64,000 nucleotides of DNA from Coccinella septempunctata (taxonomy: Eukaryota > Arthropoda > Insecta > Coleoptera > Coccinellidae): contig NC_058193.1 in assembly GCF_907165205.1 (NCBI RefSeq), forward strand, positions 17,621,521-17,685,520, given 5' to 3'. The notes under the pieces were generated by a model that worked only from the letters and a program-made list of their open reading frames with translations, was not told the origin of the DNA and made no database searches. This document shows positions 11,440 through 21,985 of this stretch, one piece after another; position 1 is the stretch's first letter, and each line of letters starts with the position of its first letter. The position numbers and the translations under genes were made by a program.

Positions 11440-12060
11440 TCAAGCTGTGTTATCGACAAGCGAATTAAAAGAAAACAGGATTTTCAATGATTCATGTTCA
11501 TTATTTTCCTATTTCATTTTGAATATTGAAGTTTCATAACATAACTACATCGTGAACTTAACCGAGTTATGAATCCCATACTTTGATATACTCTGAAATA
11601 TTTATTATATGCATGACTGTTGAGTAGGTATGAGAGTATGAGAGATACCTTCGAAATTCGCCTACACTTTTAAATATGCGAAATAAGTTTTTTCACATGA
11701 TAGACATCGAAAGAAGTAGAGCATTACCCATTCGCCCACAAAATATTCCCATCATCCTGTATATAATATATGTATCAGACGATAATATATATATAATTCA
11801 GATGAGAACACATTGGAAACGAAAAATGTAATACACAAACTCCGTTGGACATGAATAATATTTGAAAACTAAATTTCAAGAAAGAAGGCTTTGAGTACTT
11901 AATTCTTGACAATATCTCTCTTATACTCAACCTGTTATGTATATAAAAATATGGTAGTATATCATAATAATGATGCCACAATGATGTGGTATTGTGAGGC
12001 TTATTGAAAAAAAAACCGTTAGAGCAAAATCATGAATTTAAATCATTGAATGTTTTGTTT
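11440..12060 (+). repeat. Block B, copy 2 (loop of the large inverted repeat)
   Basis: Same sequence and orientation as block B copy 1, about 880 bp downstream. It is the spacer between the two C blocks. Confidence 0.7.
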
Positions 12061-12109
12061 ATAAATTAGCTCAATAAAGGGTAGGTATACTTGCTTCAAG
12101 AGAGTTAAA

Positions 12110-13110
12110 GTAAAATATGTACACTGACTTAATACATGATTTTCACTGATTGGAGTTGCATGAATCACTACGCGTCTATCGATAAAACAGTATAAATTGC
12201 AGCTGAAGCGAAAAGTAACATTAAAATCATATTATTATTCCGTACGACTTCATTATGATATTTCATCAAATATCAACCAACTCTAGTTAATATCGGAAAG
12301 TTGTATTCAGGAATTGATGAAAATGAATTTTTCATCGATAACAAAAAACCTAGATAAATTTTTGAACCCTATCATTGAATTTCTGATAGGCATTAAATTT
12401 AAAGCAACTAGAACAATTGTTATTGTAATCAATTTAGTGTTGATTACACTGGAGCCAAAAGAGTATGGTTCCATTATCTTTAGTAGTGACGTTTTTTCTC
12501 ACAAATTGCCTGTGAAATTTGGCCAGATATAACTTGAACACTCTGTATATAAACAGGACACAACATAAAAAAAGATGAAAAAGTACAATTTCCAGACTCG
12601 ATTATCACATCATTTTGGAGTGAGCCATTTCGGAAAAGTAAAGCTTAGGGTCATTTTCGCCTACATAAAACTGAGTTTCGAAAATCAAGGACAGAAATAT
12701 TCCGTTTCCAAAAAGCATCCCCGCATCCATAGAAATTTTAATATGACGAATATGAAGATAGGTCGTGCATGGAGTACGAGTATGCATTGTGAAAAGCCAA
12801 ATGGATATTTGCGGGTTATTGTACATATTTATAGAATATCTCGAAACACGTGAAATTGATTTTTTCCAGTGTGAAAATATGTGATGCCTGATGCCTTCAT
12901 TCATCTCTCTTCGAGTGACGATTAACACCCCTGATTTTCAAAGGAGTTTGAAGGGTATTTTTATCCCCTATTCAAAAATCTTATTGTTTTCAAGTTTCTG
13001 GCAAAAAACATATGAAATTAAAATACCTGAATATCGAAATTTTCTACAAAACAACCAATATATAATACCATCGATTATTACCATTGAGTATGGAATACTG
13101 AGCGTTATAG
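12110..13110 (-). repeat. Blocks C and A, right arm
   Basis: Reverse complement of block C (11205-11435) followed without interruption by that of block A (9442-10515). It shows the arm before block B and the mariner entered the other side. Confidence 0.75.
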
Positions 13111-14390
13111 GTATATAATATATTAAATTATATAACCTACTCAACCCAATTTTGAATACTCAATTTCAACACTCAGTAGTATGAATGTCAAAGAAGTATA
13201 GCTCAAAATGCCCACTGCGAAAATCTTGGCAACAATATCCTACATATTGATTATATACATATAGTAGCGAATTTCGGTTACCATTTTTGCAGTATATTCA
13301 AAAAAATTTCTGGATTTTTTGGAAAATTTTTTGAAAAATTTGGAATTTAAGTACTACTCGAAGGGGGTAGCACGTTGACGAACGTCAATTCGACATTCAG
13401 ATTTGATGTCTACCGAGATTTTCTATGAATATGTACCATAATCGAAATTTATTCGATTTGGCTTTTCACGCAATTATAAACCTAGGGATTAAAGTGACAC
13501 CTCCCATGGTCGGGAGTTGTTAGGATCGAAAAGTGCTGTGTCAAGCGTGGCTGTCACGTTTGAGAAAGAATGACGATACAAATTGAATTATTCAAAGCCA
13601 TTTCAATTTGAAGATGGTCGTTGAAAGAATAACAGAAGAGGCTGTGGGTTCTAATTTGAGAAGAAATATATGTACTTGTCTTCTTTGAATCCGTCAATGA
13701 TCAAATCCACTTTTAAAACTGAAAGATCAGTAGTGCCATTTCAGCCCTTCAAATGGAGGATTAAACGTCCCTATTAATTCATGGCCGGTTCTTTGTTTCG
13801 AATTGACGAATCAACTTTTGAAATTCGTCTCGAAATATTGACCTTTGCTAGTGGACGACCGTAAAATTCATTTTTCTTTGTTTGTTCATCTATGTTAGAA
13901 ATTATATTTTTAAGTCATCATTAAACAATTTTTTTTTCAGTGAATCGAAATTCCTTTCAAAATGACACTGAACGAAGACAGAAAGAGCAATTTCGAAAAC
14001 GAGTGCGTAAAAACATCAATAGACAATAAAAAAATAATAAACTGAAATGAGTGCGGGGATTGGTTTAAAACGCAATCTAGTAGAAAAAAATATTTCCCTC
14101 AATGATATATTTTCGAATATCTATTGATAATGAAACAAAAAATTTCAAATTATTTTTCCTAATTTTAATGCATATTTTTTCAAGTGAATCAATTTTTTTC
14201 TGTTAACAAAAAATGGCAGCTAACTCAATCTTTGTTAATACGGTGAGCGTGATGGTTTTCAATTGAAAATGTCCTAGAATATTGTCATTCAAAATTTCTA
14301 ATTTTTTTTTCTCTTTTTGATTCATAATGACGAAAATCTTTTCACAATGGAACTACTCGTTCAATATTATTCATGTATATGTTTCATTCA
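13110..14390 (-). repeat. Repeat X, copy 2 (inverted, right arm)
   Basis: Reverse complement of X copies 1 and 3, without the insertions found in copy 1. It ends near 14390 where the tandem array starts. Confidence 0.75.
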
Positions 14391-14957
14391 GTTAATCAGT
14401 ATAGTATTAACAGCGCGCATGGTCGTTACATTGGATTTTCGGAATCGAATGAATCGATCAATTATGTTCTTCTGTGTAATTAATAGTAAACTATTCATTT
14501 ATTTTTTTGCGAAAAGTGTTTCATCTTTATGTTTTTGAATAATTATTATTCATAATGACTTTGGAAGAGTTTGAACTAAAAAATCGACATTTATTGAATT
14601 GTTTAGTGTTTATTCGGTATAAAAATAAGCGGTCGTTTGTAATTCGAACACGATGATTTTTGATTCAAGGTCTTATGTAACGGAAATATTCATTTCGCCC
14701 GTTCGGAGTGTCAATAAATCAGTATGACGTCAACATCGGGCGTGTCGGTACTAGAAATTTTTAAAATCGAATTAATAGATTAATTATGTTCTTCTGTTTG
14801 ATCAATAGTGAACTCATCATTTATTCTTGCGCGAGAAGTTTTTTATTACAGTGATTTGTGAATAATTGTCATTCATAATTGCTTTGGAAGAATTTGAACT
14901 AAAAATGGACATTTATTGAATTTTTTAGTGTTTATTCGGTATAAAAATAAACAAAAT

Positions 14958-14997
14958 TCCGACGTTTCGATTTTATTTTAAAATCATCTTCAGGGCT
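14958..14997 (-). ncRNA. Hammerhead ribozyme motif, inverted Penelope end
   Basis: Read on the minus strand: CTGAAGA, a stem-loop made of ATTTTA/TAAAAT arms, GAAA, then CGTC. These are the conserved core pieces (CUGANGA and GAAA) of the minimal hammerhead ribozymes known in Penelope-like elements. Stem I here is weak (GCC against GGA). Confidence 0.6.
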
Positions 14998-15412
14998 CTA
15001 AAACAAATGACAAACTTTATAGTAAAAACAAGTAAAAATTCAAAGGAATAGAGAATAGAAGTCTCGAAACAGGAACATATAACAACTACTGAATAAGAAC
15101 ATTAATCAGACTAACAAAGTAATAAATATGATGAAAAGTATCTTTGAAATTATCACATATATACAAATAACAATTAGAAGCTACTCACATTGCCAGTTGG
15201 TCTCTATTGTCAATTCGAAAATTAAAAACAACGAGGATGAAATAATAAAAGACATTATATGGTTGACTAACTTGTACGAAATAAAATACGTCAAGGAAAA
15301 CGAGCTGGACGGATGACATTCAGTGTTAATCATCTGATAATTATCAAATAAGAAAAACGAAATAATATGTAGGTAAATTCAAGCGAACACGAACAATACA
15401 AATCTGTGGATG

Positions 15413-15690
15413 TTATAAATCTCGTATTCTCTGTATGAGATCAAAATAGGCCGTATTCAAGTAATCAATGTCGCTTCTCTTGTTAACAGAATTCGCATCT
15501 TTTTTAATTTCAAGCATTTCACAGAACAATCTTTTTTTCAAGTTGGTTTGAGTATCTAAAATAGTGACACCTTCAAAATCAAAGGAGTGTAACGTATTCA
15601 AAGTATGATCAGCTAATGCTGTGTTATTATCTTTATTTTTAATGGGATTGCGAATATTAACACAGTCTCTTTTGTGTTCAGTTATCCTAA
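15413..15690 (-). pseudogene. Inverted partial copy of the Penelope endonuclease end
   Basis: The minus strand repeats the last 90 or so codons of the sense endonuclease (16220-16497) almost without change. The N-terminal GIY-YIG active site is not included, so this is a truncated copy produced by the element's inverted duplication and not a separate gene. Confidence 0.8.
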
Positions 15691-16497
15691 TATCATTATT
15701 CACCAATATACCGATAGAACTCGCGAATGATCTTATTAGAAAGTATTGGGACAAAGTAGAACCACACACTCGTCTGACCGCTGATGAATTCATTCAATTG
15801 TTCGAGTTTTGTGTTAATAACGGTTATTTTGTCTTTAATGATCAGTACTTTTGCCAGACTTTCGGGCTTAGCATGGGTAACTGTTTGGCACCAATTGAAT
15901 TCTCTTGATAAAAAACAATTATCCTGTAACACTGATTAAGAGAATTTTAAATAAAAATGATACGCATCACCCCAGAACGCACTCCACGGCGAAAAGATTT
16001 TTCAAGGTTCCCTATATTAAAGGGCTATCTGAGAGGGTCGGTCATCTCCTAAGAGATGAAATAGTAGAAATAGCGTACAAACCGGTCAATACAGTTAAGG
16101 CATTTTATTCCAGATTGAAGTCAATAACTGCACTAGACTCAAAATCAAATGTTGTTTATAGAATACCTTGCCGTGATTGCAACAAGGTATACATAGGTCA
16201 AACGAATAGATACCTTAAAACGAGGATAACTGAACACAAAAGAGACTGTGTTAATATTCGCAATCCCATTAAAAATAAAGATAATAACACAGCATTAGCT
16301 GATCATACTTTGAATACGTTACACTCCTTTGATTTTGAAGGTGTCACTATTTTAGATACTCAAACCAACTTGAAAAAAAGATTGTTCTGTGAAATGCTTG
16401 AAATTAAAAAAGATGCGAATTCTGTTAACAAGAGAAGCGACATTGATTACTTGAATACGGCCTATTTTGATCTCATACAGAGAATACGAGATTTATA
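15690..16497 (+). pseudogene. Penelope-like RT remnant fused to GIY-YIG endonuclease
   Basis: The stretch 15690-15905 encodes part of the reverse transcriptase palm/fingers (FTNIP..LANDLI, then FVFNDQYFCQTFG and MGNCLAPI). The central RT, with its YxDD active site, has been deleted at about 15900. From 15905 the frame to 16497 encodes the C-terminal endonuclease: YRIPCRDCNKVYIGQT is the GIY-YIG core with the family's cysteine pair, followed by the TRITEHKRD helix with its Arg and the C-terminal region ending YFDLIQRIRDL. In the family this nuclease nicks the target to prime reverse transcription. The endonuclease frame itself is intact over about 190 codons, but the element cannot encode RT. 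Confidence 0.85.
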
Positions 16498-16912
16498 ACA
16501 TCCACAGATTTGTATTGTTCGTGTTCGCTTGAATTTACCTACATATTATTTCGTTTTTCTTATTTGATAATTATCAGATGATTAACACTGAATGTCATCC
16601 GTCCAGCTCGTTTTCCTTGACGTATTTTATTTCGTACAAGTTAGTCAACCATATAATGTCTTTTATTATTTCATCCTCGTTGTTTTTAATTTTCGAATTG
16701 ACAATAGAGACCAACTGGCAATGTGAGTAGCTTCTAATTGTTATTTGTATATATGTGATAATTTCAAAGATACTTTTCATCATATTTATTACTTTGTTAG
16801 TCTGATTAATGTTCTTATTCAGTAGTTGTTATATGTTCCTGTTTCGAGACTTCTATTCTCTATTCCTTTGAATTTTTACTTGTTTTTACTATAAAGTTTG
16901 TCATTTGTTTTA

Positions 16913-16953
16913 GAGCCCTGAAGATGATTTTAAAATAAAATCGAAACGTCGGC
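16913..16953 (+). ncRNA. Hammerhead ribozyme motif, 3' end of Penelope element
   Basis: GCC (16915-16917) starts stem I, CTGAAGA (16918-16924) is the first core, a self-complementary arm pair forms stem II up to 16942, GAAA (16943-16946) is the second core, CGTC gives the minimal stem III and cleavage triplet, and GGC (16951-16953) closes stem I. All core residues are present, so it may be active. Confidence 0.7.
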
Positions 16954-17720
16954 ATTTTGTCTAATTGAGTTTCTGAAATTTCGACCTAAAAGAAACCTCT
17001 AATCACTTATACATATTGATACCAAGGTCATCAAAAATATCAAAAAAAAAAAAAAAATAAAAATAAACGGTCGTTTCTATTTCGAACACGAAGATTGTAG
17101 ATTCACGCTCTTATGTAACTACATGACGCACCGGCATTATTCGTTTCTCCCATTCGGAATCAGTATAGTGTTAACAGCACGCGTGGTCGGTACGCTGGAT
17201 TATCGGAATCGAATTAATCGATCAATTATGTTCATCTGTGCAATTAGTAGTGAACTATTCTTGCGCGAAAAGTATTTCATTTTAGTGTTTTGTGAATAAT
17301 TGTTATTCATAATGGCTTTGAAAAATTTTGAACTAAAAAGGGACATTTATTGAATTGTTTAGTGTTTATTCGGTTTGGAAAAAAGTGGTCGTTTCTAATT
17401 CGAACACGATGATCGTTGATTCACGCTCTTATAAAGCTACATGACGTACCGGAATTATTCATTTCGCCCGTCCGGAGTGTTAATTAATCAGTATAGTATT
17501 AACAGCGCGCGTGGTTGGTACATTGGATTTTCGGAATTGAATTAATCGAATTAATTACGGTCTTCAGTGTGATAACCAGTTCACTTATCATATATATATT
17601 CTTGTGGAAAATGTATTTTATTACGGTGTGTTGTGAATATTGGTCATTCATAATGACCTAGGGAAATTTCAAACGAAAAATCGACAATTGAATTGTTGTG
17701 ATTGTTCAGTGTCAGTTTGA

Positions 17721-18239
17721 AAATTATAATTGTTTGTTTTAGTTAAGTGATAATTATCTATTATAAATTGTGAGTACGGTATCAATTCTTGTCGAAATGA
17801 CACTACATATGCAGCAATAGGGCCTTCTTTCACATCGAAATGAGTATAGCAATACGATACAACAATAATGAAAGAAAAATTGAATCAATCTACACTCTTA
17901 TATTTTATACAGAATGATCTGTGAGAATGGAACAGGTCAGTTCGCTGACAAGAAGTCACTCACGACATTTTCATCAAAATTGGGACAAACCAAAATATTT
18001 TTGAAAATTGGCCGGAATATAGTCATTAACTCTTATTTCTTTTGTATTGTTTGACCTCCTTTTGAAATTAATTGAACTCAACTTTGTTATTATTTCATTT
18101 TCATTTATTCAAGAATGAAATTAATTCATTCGCATGAACAAAATGACGAAGATGTTGTATTGATGTGGTCTCGTATACGGAATAAAATTACTAATTTTCA
18201 ATTCTTTCAGTGATAACTTCAGAATAACTTTTTTATTAT
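17721..18239. other. Unassigned spacer
   Basis: AT-rich DNA between the tandem array and X copy 3. No frame or repeat recognised. Confidence 0.4.
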
Positions 18240-19690
18240 TCATTCATATGTATTATAAAGAACTTTCAAGTTGCGACAAAAAAATATATTCAAAATTAGA
18301 GAATTTGTCTTTGAATTAATTATTTCTTTTAAATGCTAAAAGAATACCAAATCTTTAAAAAAATACTTCAACTCTCAGATCTCTTGGGTTCATAAAATGA
18401 ATTGATAAATAATACATATACATGAATAATATTGAACGAGCAGTTCCATTGTAAAAAGATTTAAATCATTATGAATCAAAAAGAGGAAAAAAACATGAGA
18501 AATTTTGAATGAAAATATTCCAGGATATTTTCACCGTATAGACGCACATAGAGTTAGCTCTCATTTTTTGTTAACAGAAAATATATGCAGTAAAATTAGG
18601 AAAAATAATTCGAAAATTTTGTTTCATTATCAATAGTTATTCGAAAATATATCGTTGAGGAAAATATTTTTTTCTACTAGATTGCGTTTTTAACCAATAT
18701 TTAATTTTTCATTGTCTATTGATGTTTCCATGCACGCAAAAATGCTATTTTTGTCTTCGTTTAGTGTCATTTTGAATGGAAATTCGATTCACTGCAAAAA
18801 AAATATTGTTCAATGATGACTTAAAATTATACAGTTTCTAACATAGATGAACAAACAAAGAAAAATGAATTTTACGATCTTCGACTAGCAAAGTTCAATA
18901 TTTCGAAACGAATTTCCGAATTTCAAGAGTTGATTTGTCAATTCGGAACAAAAAACCGGCCATGAATTAATAGCGATGTTTAATCCTCCATTTGAAGGAC
19001 TGAAATGGCACTACTGATCTTTCAGTTTAAAAAGTGGATTTGATCATTGAGGGATTTGAAGAAGACAAGTACATATATTTCTTTTCAAATTGGAGCCCAC
19101 AGCCTCTTCTGTTATTCTTTCAACGACCATCTTCAAATTGAAATGGCTTTGAACAATTCAATTTGTATCGTCATTCTTTCTCAAACGTGACAGCAACGCT
19201 TGACGCAGCACTTTTCGATCTTAACAACTCCCGACCATGGGAGTTGTCACTTTAATCCCTAGGTTTATAATTGCGTGAAAAGCCAAATCGAATAAATTTC
19301 GATTATGGTACATATTCATAGAAAATTTCGGTAGACATCAAATCTGAACGTTGAATTGACGTTCGTCAACGTTCTACCCCATTCGAGTACCTAGTACTTA
19401 AATTCCAAATTTTTCAAACGGAAAGTATATCTTGCGATATGATCAAAAACTTCAAAAAATCCAGACATTTTTTCGAATATACTGCAAAAATGGTAAATGA
19501 AATTCGCTACTATATGTATATCATCAATATGTAAGATATTGTTGCCACGATTTTCGCGGTGGGCATTTTGAGCTATACTTCTTTGACAATCATACTACTG
19601 AGTGTTGAAATTGAGTATTCAAAATTGGGTTGAGTAGGTTATATCTTTGAGCATTGAATACCCATAATTTAATATAATATTATATGTATA
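18240..19690 (+). repeat. Repeat X, copy 3
   Basis: Same orientation as copy 1 and inverted with respect to copy 2. The shared blocks run from a CTCAGATCTCTTGGGTTCAT-like stretch near 18377 to TTGAGTAGGTTATAT near 19630. It is not followed by block A; AT-rich TATATAATA repeats follow it. Confidence 0.7.
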
Positions 19691-19745
19691 TATAATAAAT
19701 TAATTATATGTATATATAATAATGGGTATAATGGAGACTCGAGAA

Positions 19746-19855
19746 GGATACAGCGGCGGCCAGATCTGGTTGGTGACTATCCATGCCAGGAGTGTGGAAT
19801 GATCTGTAGATGACGATTGGGTCTCTTCAGTAAAGCCCGTTTGTAACAGCCGAGA
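19746..19855 (+). pseudogene. C-terminal zinc-finger tail of a non-LTR retrotransposon (remnant)
   Basis: One frame reads DYPCQECGMICR, a stop, then RLGLFSKARL. That matches the Cys-x2-Cys and SRIGLFSH-type ending found at the C-terminus of several animal non-LTR ORF2 proteins. One stop is present and the His ligand is lost. Everything upstream of this tail is missing. Confidence 0.4.
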
Positions 19856-19952
19856 AGAAAACGGCAGAGATTATTTTGTATGCAACTGAACAGAGAATTC
19901 TACCGAAACGAAAGTGCGTATGTAAAGGTAAAGAATTCACGGCGCATGAAAT
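19846..19952 (+). mobile_element. Left part of a hairpin MITE split by the I-type element
   Basis: Starts GTTTGTAACAGCCGAGAA, the inverse of TCGGCTGTTGCAAAC at about 26997-27011. It ends in the duplicated target GGCGCATGAAAT. The rest of this MITE continues at 26956. Confidence 0.6.
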
Positions 19953-20146
19953 TCTTCTTCTTCTTCTTTCCTTTAGTATGTGCCCGGCTGGCGCCATCTA
20001 CACATGGAACAATCTGGTTCTTAGGCTTTTTCAGTTACTGAAGTATCCATTTTTTTTCACCTTTCACTCTTGTATTGTTGGTTGTAGTTATTCGGGGGGT
20101 CACCGACACAAAGGGTCAGGAGATGTCTACAAGGATATGTCACATC

Positions 20147-21850
20147 CAGTGGCGGCCCGTGACACTATGAGATGGTGAGGCATATCAGAAAAAAACACGA
20201 ACCTCCAGGCATCGCCAAAAACGGTTTGCTAAAAGCAAAGTTCGCAATAAAGGATAAATGTAAATAGCTATCAGGAATTAACTATTATTTTTATTCTCTA
20301 AAAATTGGTTCGTTATATGCGAATGTTCGCTTAAAACGGAGCCGTTGTAAGCGAACACTACTGTATAAAGGGTGTTTTCAAAGGTAAGCCTTTTTTTTGG
20401 AACTCATCAAATAAGTCGTTTCACCAAAAATTGTCTACATAAAATATCCAAGATGGCTGAGATACAACTCCTAGAAGTTCGACGAAATTTCATTAAATTT
20501 TAAGTACGGGACTGTGGAAGATGACTCCGTCATAGCAAAAACGAAACACAACATATAAACATATGGCTGGACAATGAATGGTTAATGGTTCAGTACCAAG
20601 TTCATCGGATTAGATGCATCAGGTCACTTTTGAGATAATCATAATTGGTATATCGTTCAATTCAGGATGAAAAAAAAAATTAGAAAATCGAGGCAGTTTC
20701 TTGAAAGTGCTATGGTAGTTATGTTGAAAAAGTGAAATTTCCCCATTTGATCTCATTTTTAGGACAATTGTTGGAATGTTCGAACAAGAAGATTGTGATG
20801 CCCATTGTGAAAAAATTCGTGAATAATTTAAACCAATTTTATTGGTGAGATTTTGAGTATTCTCTGGAGAATTCTCCACCAAATTCTGGTATGAAAAGAG
20901 CAGATATTATTTTGTATGCAACTGAACAGTGAATTCTACCGAAAGTGCGTATGTAACGGTAAATAATTCACGGCGCATGAATTCTCGAGTAAATTCTCTA
21001 GAGAATTCTCGGCTGTTGCAAACGGACTAAAGTTATTGAAAAATAATGAGAACAATTCGGCAATCCTAAGTTTCCATTTTCATTACCACGTAAATATCGA
21101 ACGAGCCAACATCCTAAACGAAAACACATGGTCGAATCAGGAGATAAGTTTTTTCTCACTGCTTTGCGATAATTCACCTAACAAAAGGTCTAAGGTGTAT
21201 TAGGATCTATTTCAGTAATAATTTTCATTCAAATTTTTTTTTTTCAACTTTTTCTGTTTGAAAGTTTCGGATATTTTATTCTTGGTGAAACGCTTCATTT
21301 TAACCACTTCTATCCCGTTGAAAAAAAAGCCTCACCTTCGGAAACACCCTGTATACATAACTACACATAGGAAAATATTTCTTTGCCTGATAATTCTTTT
21401 AAACTTCACGTATTCTTGGTAGATCCAAGCGCTATCTCCCGCTTCCCGAACAGTGCAGAATAATTGCAGTTTGCCGAGGACATGGAATGTTCACTGTACG
21501 AGAGCCGAGGCATGCCTCAAAATGATCATTAGAAGCAGAAGCCGTTTTCAAAGGCGTGTGGATATATTCGCGTCGCATCGATGTAGATCACGCGCTAGAC
21601 AAGGAAGCGTGTAGGCATGCCTCAAACTTCTTACTTCTCAAAGAGGAAGTGAGATGAATGTAGAAGAATCGTAAGATTGAGCAGGATTATTATTGAAAAC
21701 AGAGTGCCGTACGGTATGATGGGAAAATTCGAAAATTGGACTGAAAAGATGATGAAATGGATTAATAAAATATTCGATTAATACGTGTAATCTCCAGCAT
21801 TTATTTGGTGAGGCACTGCCTCACCTGCCTCATAGGACAAGCCGCCACTA
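20147..21850. mobile_element. hAT-like non-autonomous element in the 3' UTR of the I-type element
   Basis: Ends are inverted: CAGTGGCGGCCCGTG at 20147 and TAGTGGCGGCTTGTC read from the right end at 21850. The flanks GTCACATC (20139-20146) and ATCACATC (21851-21858) agree at 7 of 8 bases, the 8 bp duplication expected for hAT. No transposase frame. Contains a nested mariner-type MITE. Confidence 0.75.
20368..21351. mobile_element. Mariner-type MITE nested in the hAT element
   Basis: Left end AAGGGTGTTTTCAAAGGTAA; the right end read inversely begins CAGGGTGTTTCCGAAGGTGA. TA flanks both sides (20366-20367, 21352-21353). Inside it, 20819-21022 carries a second copy of the hairpin MITE family found at 19846. 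Confidence 0.7.
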
Positions 21851-21985
21851 ATCACATCACAAACATACACCCAGAAGAACAAGTACAAAAAGTGAAGGTA
21901 ATCTTGACTCTATAATTTGATTCTGGAGCTTGCCAAAAACTTATATAATAGCCCATAAATAGTGGGGTCATTTGAAAATATTAGA

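Larger units (their letters stand above)
14953..17057 (+). mobile_element. Penelope-like retroelement with inverted partial copy
   Basis: Inserted in the tandem array and flanked by an 11 bp duplication, TAAAAATAAAC, at 14942-14952 and 17058-17068. The left third (14953-15690) is an inverted copy of the right third (endonuclease end and 3' UTR); the sense part contains a short RT remnant and the GIY-YIG endonuclease. Inverted or direct partial duplications of this kind are a known feature of Penelope-like elements. The right end has an A-run at about 17042-17057. It is internally deleted. Confidence 0.85.
14390..17720 (+). repeat. Tandem array of about 310 bp units, split by a Penelope element
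   Basis: Four diverged units can be followed: about 14390-14712, 14713-17165 (interrupted 14953-17057), 17165-17480 and 17480-17720. Each has an AGTGTTTATTCGGT motif, a TCGAACACGA motif, a CATTTCGCCCG-like motif and an AACAGCGCGCGTGG-like motif in that order. No open frame is shared by the units, so this is satellite-like DNA. Confidence 0.75.

Noticed and set aside
12314..13118. Short frames at 12314-13118 on both strands
   Set aside because: They fall in the C/A arm repeat; the mirrored left arm does not keep them open.
15128..16783. Two identical 62-codon frames in opposite directions (15128-15316 and 16595-16783)
   Set aside because: They lie in the inverted 3' UTR copies of the Penelope-like element.
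14390..17720. The 310 bp units as LTRs
   Set aside because: More than two diverged tandem units with no pol gene between them other than a Penelope insertion with its own target duplication.
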